Source: JAGOBX01 sp017999075 [NCBI: Candidatus Babelota bacterium]
Lineage (GTDB): Bacteria > JAGOBX01
Assembly (NCBI GenBank): GCA_017999075.1
Contig: JAGOBX010000293.1
Coordinates: 1 to 5,162 of the forward strand
Reading direction: 5' to 3'
Length of the DNA: 5,162 nucleotides
Of the stretch, positions 1 through 5,162 are shown in pieces. Numbering within the stretch: the stretch's first letter is position 1; each line of letters opens with the position of its first letter. Below the pieces are notes generated by a model. The model did no database searches. It was not told the DNA's origin and worked only from the letters and a program-made list of their open reading frames with translations. The position numbers and the translations under genes are program-made.

Positions 1-81
1 TTCGTCTATTTCATTCTCAGCACATATATTTAATGAAAAAATCTGTATAAAAATAATTATCATAAAAATTATCTGTCTCAT
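1..81 (-). CDS. N-terminal fragment of an exported protein (3' end outside window)
   Basis: An ATG at 81-79 opens a frame of 27 codons that continues past the window edge. The translation is MRQIIFMIIIFIQIFSLNIC followed by AENEIDE. This is a classic signal peptide: a positive start, a hydrophobic core at 4-16 and a polar mature start. Cleavage after Ala21 is plausible (I-C-A then E). Cys20 preceded by L-N-I could instead be a relaxed lipobox, but Ile at -1 is unfavourable. A weak GGTGA site lies four bases upstream, and the gap to the LolA-like stop is only 12 bases, so it is probably in the same operon. Its function cannot be told from 27 residues. Cargo, outer-membrane acceptor or beta-barrel partner are all possible by position. 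Confidence 0.7.
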   Translation of the reverse strand, partial: MRQIIFMIIIFIQIFSLNICAENEIDE

Positions 82-93
82 ATTTTCACCATA

Positions 94-879
94 TTATTTA
101 CTCATATTTTCAAGATAAGCTTTTGTAAAAACAGAATCCTCAATTTTTTTTGTAGAAAACTCAGTCAGGTCGACAATTGTTTTATTACCTTTTTCAAATT
201 CGTCAATGTACATCATTTTATTAGGCACATATTTTCCGTCCACTGTAGAATACTTCAAATAATATACTGTTTGCATCAAAGTTCCTGACAATGAAAATGC
301 CTGTTCTTTCAACGGCAAAAAATTATCTTTTTGAACCCAATATATTTTTTTAGGATAATCGACATCATTAACTTTAGCGATTAATTCGTATTTATAAACA
401 GGAATTTTCCCAATGATTTCTTCAGATAATATATCATTTCCTGTTTTATCAGTCGCCGGTTTGTACAATTCAGATAATTTACGTTTTTCAAAATCATCGC
501 CTTTAGCATCAGTCCCTGCAATATTTTCATCGCGGTTAATATGCTGAAAAGTTCTCGTATTTCTTCTATACATCCAAAAATTATCGCCTGTTTTCAAATA
601 ACCGTTACCTCGATCAGATTCAGGAGCTTCCATAATTATTAAAAAAGCATCGTCTCTGTCTCTCCTGAAATAAACCATTTCAATTTTTTTAACACCCTGT
701 TTAATTTTCTGCTGGGTTACAATGACTTTAGCTTTAGCATCGCTCGTCAATGTTGTTTGACGTTCAAGTTCTTTCATTAAACTTTCAGCCGTAATTTTAA
801 CAGTAACGCCGGCAGCCCCAAAAATAAACGATTTTAATATTAAAATATTTAAAATTAACATAATTAATATTTTAGACAT
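94..879 (-). CDS. Exported LolA-like outer membrane lipoprotein-sorting protein
   Basis: The 261-residue product begins with MSK and a long hydrophobic stretch to about residue 24 (ILIMLILNILILKSFIFGAA), a probable Sec signal peptide. Cleavage might follow GAA at 21-23. There is no cysteine there, so the mature protein should be soluble in the periplasm. The body matches the broad LolA-like family (COG2834-type). It has an amphipathic start (ITAESLMKELERQ), a basic strand region, then EAPESDRGNGYLKTGDNFWMY (84-104) with Trp102, and GTDAKGDDFEKRKL (122-135), which corresponds to the 'GSDFSxDDL' block common in these proteins. Alternating polar and apolar strands then continue to the C-terminus (DYPKKIYWVQKDNFLPLKEQ, KYVPNKMMYIDE), consistent with a half-open beta barrel. 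It is larger than classical LolA (about 180 mature residues). Placed after an ABC ATPase and two FtsX-type permeases, it is the likely periplasmic carrier for their cargo. Family call is strong; the cargo and true LolA activity are inferred. Confidence 0.87.
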   Translation of the reverse strand: MSKILIMLILNILILKSFIFGAAGVTVKITAESLMKELERQTTLTSDAKAKVIVTQQKIKQGVKKIEMVYFRRDRDDAFLIIMEAPESDRGNGYLKTGDNFWMYRRNTRTFQHINRDENIAGTDAKGDDFEKRKLSELYKPATDKTGNDILSEEIIGKIPVYKYELIAKVNDVDYPKKIYWVQKDNFLPLKEQAFSLSGTLMQTVYYLKYSTVDGKYVPNKMMYIDEFEKGNKTIVDLTEFSTKKIEDSVFTKAYLENMSK

Positions 880-888
880 AACCTAATC

Positions 889-893
889 TCTCC
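889..893 (-). promoter_or_regulatory. Ribosome binding site of the LolA-like gene
   Basis: GGAGA on the minus strand lies nine bases before the ATG at 879, in the 43-base gap after the second permease. It favours this ATG over the in-frame ATG at 861, which would remove part of the signal peptide's N-terminal region. Confidence 0.65.
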
Positions 894-922
894 ACATATA
901 TTTTTAAAATATTTTTTATAAT

Positions 923-2662
923 TTAAATGTATCTCAACGCTTCCGATGGTTTTAAATTCGCCGCACGTTTAGCAGGGAAAAAAGCAGTAGCCAAAGCTAT
1001 ACATAAAATCAAAATCAAACTAATTAGTATAGAAAAAAAATCAGGAACAAAATGAAGCCGGTTATTCACTAATAAAATCGATATTATACTTTCAGTACTT
1101 TCAAATTTTATGTAACTAATAAAATGCATTAAAATAAATGCCAGAAGAATTCCTGAAGCACAAGATATCAGAGTTAAAAAAAACGTTTCCAGTAAAAAAC
1201 AATTTCTCACATCATTTTTCTGCATTCCAATTGATCTGACAGTTCCGATTTCTCTGGTACGCTCTTTTATGGTCATCCGTAAAGTATTTACAACTCCTAT
1301 TAAAATAATAAAAAATAAAATAAGTACTGCTATTACAGTAATTATATTCAATGCACTTTCAAGTTTTAACACAGCACTCGCACTTTCATACATGGTCCTC
1401 ACATCAAGTTTAGCGATTTTAGTCTTATACTGTTTCATATCACGCATTTTTTTTTGAAGTTCTTCAGTAGTGCCGGTTCTTTCAAGCAATTGCCATTCCC
1501 CTGACATTGCAGGAAAAATATTTTTCAGCATACCAATAATCTTTTTATTATCAGAATCATTTGCATTTTCAGGTAAATTTGAATAATATACAGGAAAAAA
1601 TGTTTTTTCGCCTATTAAAACTATATTTTCAGGTATATTTATTTTTTTTTCGTCAACTATTGTTTTAACATAAAATTCAGCTGAAGTTATATTGCTGTCA
1701 AATTTATGGTTATACAAAACACTAATCTTATCATTAAGATTAATATTGCATTTTTCAGATAATTTGCGAGTTATAATTATTCCTCCATCTTTAACTGCTG
1801 ATAAAATTTCAGTATCATATATTTCCAATTTTTTTGATATTAGAGCAATCGAAGTATCATCTTTATTAAGAGAAAATGCAATAATATCAGCTGAATTTTT
1901 ACCTGATTCTATATTGCCTTGAATAAACGCTTTTTCAGGAATTAAAGCATTATGAAGCTTGTCTGCCTGTTCTATTGATTTTAAAGGATTATTCAAATTA
2001 ATAAGCAAAGCTCCTGTTTCATAAGGCCTATACCCCATAATTTTTTTCATATCTTCCATATTCAGATACAAAGCGCTTTCCATAAAAATATTTTCAAGCT
2101 TAACTATTGCAGCTACAGTAAGACGCGCAGTCTGAGTTTGTCCCCATACATTAGAAGTTCGCAATCTTATTATATCTTTCACCTTGACATTCAAATATTT
2201 AGCTTTCATTTCAGAAAGCAGAACAGGATTTTCTAAGTTTCTATTTTCATAATCTTTTATATTACCTGATACTACTTTACACCAACTATAAAACTCCGGA
2301 CTTGGTTTTACTCCTGCTAATGCAATATTGTCGCTTTTACCATTTCCTATAATTCTTCCAAATCCACCTATTCCTTCTTCAATTTCCTTAATACCTTCCA
2401 CATTTTTTTTTATGATTTTTATAATCCGGTCTTTATCGCGGATCATCATATTTTGAAAATTACCTTTTTCGCTGACACTTATATTCATATGCCCAAAAAT
2501 ATGCACCACAATCTTATTAAGCAATACATCTGATATTCCGTTAGAAAAAGAATTCGCCACAACCAATGCGGTCATTCCGCATGCAATTGCTATACCCAGC
2601 AAAAAATTTCTGCGTTTTTGTCTATACAAATTCCGTAAACTTATTTTGATGATAGGATTCAT
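923..2662 (-). CDS. ABC transporter permease, FtsX/LolC-LolE/MacB family (second permease)
   Basis: I place the start at 2662, giving 579 residues. The frame stays open to an ATG at 2731, but that would overlap the previous gene and add 23 residues before the family-typical opening MNPIIKISLRNLYRQKRRN. The 2662 start also has a good AAGGA site. Helix 1 spans about 20-40, and a very large extracytoplasmic domain occupies about 41-437. Helices 2 to 4 lie at about 438-461, 489-511 and 542-563. The cytoplasmic FtsX-family motif ERTREIGTVRSIG (467-479) and the ending 'AKRAANLKPSEALRYI' are characteristic. It differs clearly in sequence and length from the first permease, which points to a LolC/LolE-like heterodimer rather than a MacB-like homodimer. 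The gene contains three nine-base poly-A runs on its coding strand but the frame is intact. The substrate is unknown; a lipoprotein or lipid is inferred from the LolA-like gene that follows. Confidence 0.92.
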   Translation of the reverse strand: MNPIIKISLRNLYRQKRRNFLLGIAIACGMTALVVANSFSNGISDVLLNKIVVHIFGHMNISVSEKGNFQNMMIRDKDRIIKIIKKNVEGIKEIEEGIGGFGRIIGNGKSDNIALAGVKPSPEFYSWCKVVSGNIKDYENRNLENPVLLSEMKAKYLNVKVKDIIRLRTSNVWGQTQTARLTVAAIVKLENIFMESALYLNMEDMKKIMGYRPYETGALLINLNNPLKSIEQADKLHNALIPEKAFIQGNIESGKNSADIIAFSLNKDDTSIALISKKLEIYDTEILSAVKDGGIIITRKLSEKCNINLNDKISVLYNHKFDSNITSAEFYVKTIVDEKKINIPENIVLIGEKTFFPVYYSNLPENANDSDNKKIIGMLKNIFPAMSGEWQLLERTGTTEELQKKMRDMKQYKTKIAKLDVRTMYESASAVLKLESALNIITVIAVLILFFIILIGVVNTLRMTIKERTREIGTVRSIGMQKNDVRNCFLLETFFLTLISCASGILLAFILMHFISYIKFESTESIISILLVNNRLHFVPDFFSILISLILILCIALATAFFPAKRAANLKPSEALRYI

Positions 2663-2669
2663 AAAATAT

Positions 2670-2674
2670 TCCTT
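2670..2674 (-). promoter_or_regulatory. Ribosome binding site that fixes the start of the second permease
   Basis: AAGGA on the minus strand lies seven bases before the ATG at 2662, between the TAA of the first permease (2685) and that ATG. It selects this start over an in-frame ATG at 2731, which lies inside the end of the first permease gene. Confidence 0.75.
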
Positions 2675-2684
2675 TAACAAAAAA

Positions 2685-4259
2685 TTATTCTCTTGAAATT
2701 GCATCAAGCGGGCTAATTTTCCTTGCAACAATAACAGGATAAATCATTGCAGCGCAGGTTGCTATCATTAACTGAATTATGACTATAAGTATGTCGCCTG
2801 AATCCAGAAGCGGCCTAAAAGTATCCCCGCCGTATAATAATTGCAAAAAATCATTTGAAGTTGTTATATTCTGCAATGTTATAATTTTAGTTGTAATTAT
2901 TCCACATAATATTCCCATTCCGCCGAATATAATCGATAAAATTGCTGTTTCAAAAATAAACATTCCAGATATGAATTTTTTTGTAGCTCCTACTGCACGC
3001 ATCATGCCTATTTCAGAGGTTCTTTCCAAAGCAGTCATACTCAACGTGTTCATAATAATTATTATTGCCACTAAAAATAAAATCATAACAAAACCAAACA
3101 AAGCCGCCCTTATAATACCAGCAATATCAGCTATTTGACCTACTGCTTTTTTCCATGAAATAACTCTGCATTTCAATTTTAATTTTTTAATTTCAGAAGA
3201 CAATTGATTCAAAGCTTTATTTATATTTATTCCGTTTTTCAATTTTATGAATACAATATTATACGATCCTGAATCAAGTTGAAAAGTATCAGATTTATTT
3301 TTTCCTGAATCAGCAATAAAATTCTGACTGATATTTTTGTTAATTATTTCTGAATCAGCATTATACTCTTTATCATTACCCGAGATCAATGTTTCATCTT
3401 CTATCTCATTCATATTTCCGCCGAATAAAGATTCAAGATTTGTTTCATCAATATTTAACAACCTGTTTTCTCCTTTTGACAGTTCGATTTGCTTATCTTT
3501 AGAAGTCACCCAACCGAAACATTCTCTGAATGATTCTATATCACAAAAATTTATATGACCCCAAATATTGTTCAAAGAAGAAAATTTTATGATACTTTTT
3601 ATTTTAGTTCTTATATCAAGTGCAGAATTTTTTTCATTGAATCCCATAAAAATAAGTTCATTTTTAGTATTAAGCGTTTTCAAATTTAACTTTGCGTCAT
3701 CACTAAGATTCGACTCAATAATTTTCAAATTTTCAGGTAAACACCAATAATTGTAATAATCATAAAACTCTTCTCTCTGTTTGGTGGTTATCAATACTCC
3801 TTTCTCATTTTGTTTAAGTAAAGTTCCTTCTATACATTGAATATTGTTATTAAACATCTGCTGGTATTTTTCAAAGTCAACACCCATTATCAAAGTATAT
3901 CCCGGTTCTCCGTCTTCATTAAAAAGCATTACAAATTCTCTTCCTGCAGGCATATATTTATCTATAATGCTATTGCCTTCAAGCATTTTTTTTATATTTT
4001 GATATTCTTCTATAACTTCAACAGATTTTCCCATCGGCGAAAAAATCACATTATCTTCCTTCTGCTCATCAGATATTAAAACAATATGTCCGGTAAACTT
4101 TTCTACAATACTATTCTGAAGACCATTATCCATACCTGAAATAACTCCATTTCCGACAGTCATCAAAAATGAACCGAGAAACAATATTATTCCGATAACA
4201 AAACTTTTACCTCTATGTTTTAAAATATTTCTCCAAGCTATCTTTAACAGTAAACTCAT
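2685..4259 (-). CDS. ABC transporter permease, FtsX/LolC-LolE/MacB family (first permease)
   Basis: The 524-residue product has the MacB/LolE fold pattern. A cytoplasmic N-terminal segment (LLLKIAWRNILKHRGKS) leads into membrane helix 1 at about 20-41. A large extracytoplasmic domain follows at about 42-385, then helices at about 386-408, 432-456 and 490-512. The FtsX-family cytoplasmic loop ERTSEIGMMRAVGA (412-425), which contacts the ATPase, follows helix 2, and the C-terminus ends in the typical 'ARKISPLDAI' form. At 524 residues it is longer than classical LolC/LolE (about 400). Part of the excess is a hydrophilic Asn/Asp/Glu/Ser-rich stretch at about 270-332 that looks like a flexible insert. 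With the second permease it probably forms the heterodimeric channel of a LolCDE-like exporter acting on a lipoprotein or other hydrophobic cargo. The cargo cannot be read from sequence. The start is supported by an AGGAG site; the next gene begins 22 bases after its TAA. Confidence 0.92.
   Translation of the reverse strand: MSLLLKIAWRNILKHRGKSFVIGIILFLGSFLMTVGNGVISGMDNGLQNSIVEKFTGHIVLISDEQKEDNVIFSPMGKSVEVIEEYQNIKKMLEGNSIIDKYMPAGREFVMLFNEDGEPGYTLIMGVDFEKYQQMFNNNIQCIEGTLLKQNEKGVLITTKQREEFYDYYNYWCLPENLKIIESNLSDDAKLNLKTLNTKNELIFMGFNEKNSALDIRTKIKSIIKFSSLNNIWGHINFCDIESFRECFGWVTSKDKQIELSKGENRLLNIDETNLESLFGGNMNEIEDETLISGNDKEYNADSEIINKNISQNFIADSGKNKSDTFQLDSGSYNIVFIKLKNGININKALNQLSSEIKKLKLKCRVISWKKAVGQIADIAGIIRAALFGFVMILFLVAIIIIMNTLSMTALERTSEIGMMRAVGATKKFISGMFIFETAILSIIFGGMGILCGIITTKIITLQNITTSNDFLQLLYGGDTFRPLLDSGDILIVIIQLMIATCAAMIYPVIVARKISPLDAISRE
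3268..3360 (-). repeat. Short in-frame repeated motif in the hydrophilic insert of the first permease
   Basis: The plus-strand word CTGAATCA occurs three times, at 3269-3276, 3305-3312 and 3350-3357. The latter two extend to CTGAATCAGCA. Spacings of 36 and 45 bases keep all copies in the same codon frame, and they encode Asp-Ser in ADSE, ADSG and LDSG. They lie in the low-complexity part of the extracytoplasmic domain. The identity is short enough that it may simply reflect biased composition rather than duplication. Confidence 0.3.
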
Positions 4260-4264
4260 CTAAT

Positions 4265-4269
4265 CTCCT
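4265..4269 (-). promoter_or_regulatory. Ribosome binding site of the first permease
   Basis: AGGAG on the minus strand lies five bases before the ATG at 4259, within the 24-base gap after the ATPase stop. It supports that start. Confidence 0.75.
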
Positions 4270-4283
4270 AAAAATAAAAAAAA

Positions 4284-4958
4284 TTATTCAGAAATTTTAC
4301 CATCAGTCAAACGCACTATATGTTTGGCATATTTTAAAACTCTCTGATCATGAGTCGAAAATATAAATGTTGTTTTTTCTTTTTCATTTAAGCATTTCAT
4401 AAGTTCTAATATTGACTCTCCTGTTTCGGAATCAAGATTAGCAGTAGGTTCATCGGCTAAAACAATATCAGGAGTTGTGGCAAGAGATCTGGCTATAGCA
4501 ACACGTTGACGCTGACCTCCTGAAAGCTCTGCCGGTCTATGTTTAATAAATTCTTTTATTCCTACAGCTTCTATAAACTTCTCAGCTCGATCTTTAATAT
4601 CATTTTTAGATAAATTTTTCATTAATAATAAAGGAAATTCAACATTTTCAAGAACATTTAATACAGGTATAAGATTAAATGTCTGAAAAATAAATCCGAT
4701 TTTAAATAATCTTAATTTTGTCAATTCTTTGTCTGTTAATGAAGTAATGTCTTTCCCGTCAATTTTAACTGTCCCTGATGTAGGCGAATCTATGCATCCT
4801 ATAATGTTAAGCATTGTAGTTTTACCGCTTCCTGATGCTCCTACTATAGACAAAAAATCACCGCGTTCAACAAAAAAATCTATTCCACGCAGAGCTTTAA
4901 CGATTGTTTTTCCTAATGGATAATTTTTAGTTACACTGTTCATTTCTATTAAAGCCAT
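4284..4958 (-). CDS. ABC transporter ATP-binding protein, LolD/MacB/FtsE type
   Basis: This 224-residue protein is a complete single nucleotide-binding domain of the usual length for LolD, FtsE and stand-alone MacB-type ATPases. Visible motifs in order are Walker A GASGSGKT (40-47), Q-loop Gln92 in FIFQTFNL, signature LSGGQRQR (145-152), Walker B IVLADEP with catalytic Glu170, D-loop NLDS (174-177) and H-loop His203 in STHD. All key residues are intact, so the ATPase should be active. The 'FNLIPVLNVLENVEFPL' stretch after the Q-loop is typical of the LolD/MacB group. It would act as a dimer on the inner face of the inner membrane and drive the two permeases encoded directly downstream (24-base gap). 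The start is set by an AGGAG site nine bases upstream. The signature alone does not separate LolD from MacB or FtsE; the two separate permease genes and the LolA-like gene favour a LolD-like role. Confidence 0.95.
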   Translation of the reverse strand: MALIEMNSVTKNYPLGKTIVKALRGIDFFVERGDFLSIVGASGSGKTTMLNIIGCIDSPTSGTVKIDGKDITSLTDKELTKLRLFKIGFIFQTFNLIPVLNVLENVEFPLLLMKNLSKNDIKDRAEKFIEAVGIKEFIKHRPAELSGGQRQRVAIARSLATTPDIVLADEPTANLDSETGESILELMKCLNEKEKTTFIFSTHDQRVLKYAKHIVRLTDGKISE

Positions 4959-4967
4959 TTTTTAATA

Positions 4968-4972
4968 CTCCT
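4968..4972 (-). promoter_or_regulatory. Ribosome binding site of the ABC ATPase gene, overlapping the upstream stop codon
   Basis: On the minus strand the sequence reads TAGGAG followed by nine bases and ATG. The AGGAG Shine-Dalgarno core shares its first two bases with the TAG stop of the preceding gene. A ribosome terminating there sits on the next initiation site, an arrangement compatible with translational coupling. Confidence 0.75.
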
Positions 4973-5162
4973 AAATTTTATTGTTTTTAAAAACATCCGA
5001 AATAATATTCTTAATTATCTTCCAATAAATTGAAGGTGAATATATAATATTAAACGGTATAGGATTCTCCCAAAAACAACAGCACTCTTTACGGATAATT
5101 TTATCCCTAATTTTTTTTACATTTTCATTGCTCAAAACTTTTAAGATATCATAATCATAATC
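4971..5162 (-). CDS. C-terminal fragment of a probable radical SAM/SPASM-type protein (5' end outside window)
   Basis: An open frame enters from the window edge and runs for 63 codons to a TAG stop at 4973-4971. I read the tail as DYDYDILKVLSNENVKKIRD, then KIIRKECCCFWENPIPF, then NIIYSPSIYWKIIKN. The order 'KKIRxxI, short gap, CxC, two residues, E, then N-I-I-Y-S-P' resembles the end of many radical SAM proteins with a SPASM domain. In those, a KxIR helix is followed by a CxCxxEC-like cysteine cluster and a NILFNP-like segment. Here three cysteines are consecutive, and the cysteine usually expected after the glutamate is an asparagine. The catalytic CxxxCxxC motif would be far upstream, outside the window, so the family call rests on the tail alone. 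The stop codon overlaps the ribosome site of the ABC ATPase gene, with a 12-base gap, so the two are probably co-transcribed and perhaps translationally coupled. The reading frame is well supported; the family is only moderately so. Confidence 0.6.
   Translation of the reverse strand, partial: DYDYDILKVLSNENVKKIRDKIIRKECCCFWENPIPFNIIYSPSIYWKIIKNIISDVFKNNKI

Noticed and set aside
898-912. Palindrome ATATTTT-T-AAAATAT in the gap between the second permease and the LolA-like gene, considered as a terminator or operator
   Set aside because: It is made only of A and T in an AT-rich gap, has a one-base centre unsuited to a stable hairpin, and lacks a G+C-rich stem. The 43-base gap and strong downstream ribosome site fit operon read-through.
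880-922. Internal promoter before the LolA-like gene
   Set aside because: The gap has TATAAT-like AT-rich words but no recognisable -35 element at proper spacing, and such words are expected by chance at this composition.
923-4259. The two permeases as a recent tandem duplication
   Set aside because: They share the family architecture and motifs but differ throughout in sequence, length and extracytoplasmic domain, so they are at most ancient paralogues.
1269-4923. Plus-strand open frames of 60 to 119 codons opposite the permease and ATPase genes
   Set aside because: They lie wholly antisense to well-supported genes, have no convincing ribosome sites or family motifs, and are Ile/Ser/Phe-rich in the way expected from complementing hydrophobic AT-rich genes.
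4284-4958. Assignment of the ATPase as FtsE of the cell-division FtsEX pair
   Set aside because: FtsEX has a single permease of about 300 residues; here two much larger permeases and a LolA-like gene follow, which fits LolCDE or a MacB-like exporter better.

Overview
The window is AT-rich (roughly 30% G+C, estimated by eye) and fully coding on the minus strand. Four complete genes and two truncated ones lie head to tail with gaps of 12 to 43 bases, so the layout reads as part of one operon that enters at base 5162 and leaves at base 1. Nothing convincing is encoded on the plus strand, and I see no internal promoter, terminator, RNA gene, mobile element or CRISPR array.

In transcription order the genes are: (1) the last 63 residues of a protein whose tail resembles the C-terminus of radical SAM/SPASM proteins (5162-4971); (2) a LolD/MacB/FtsE-type ABC ATPase with every catalytic motif intact (4958-4284); (3) and (4) two different FtsX/LolE/MacB-type permeases, each with one N-terminal membrane helix, a large extracytoplasmic domain and three C-terminal helices (4259-2685 and 2662-923); (5) an exported LolA-like 'outer membrane lipoprotein-sorting' protein (879-94); (6) the first 27 residues of another exported protein, mostly signal peptide (81-1).

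The simplest reading is a LolCDE-like machine. The ATPase would energise a heterodimer of the two permeases, which would extract or push a lipidated or hydrophobic cargo from the inner membrane. The LolA-like protein would carry the cargo across the periplasm, and the truncated last gene could be the cargo, an acceptor or an outer-membrane partner. This implies a diderm (two-membrane) cell. Low G+C, strong AGGAG-type ribosome sites and this gene order would fit a spirochaete (Treponema-like) or an Elusimicrobiota-type bacterium, but the window contains no taxonomic marker and this is only a guess.

The most noteworthy points are the tight coupling of a radical SAM-like gene to the transporter, a low-complexity hydrophilic insert in the first permease, the correct start of the second permease (69 bases inside its longest reading frame), and several 8-9 base poly-A tracts in coding sequence. 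The core transporter is a recognisable family rather than an undescribed system.
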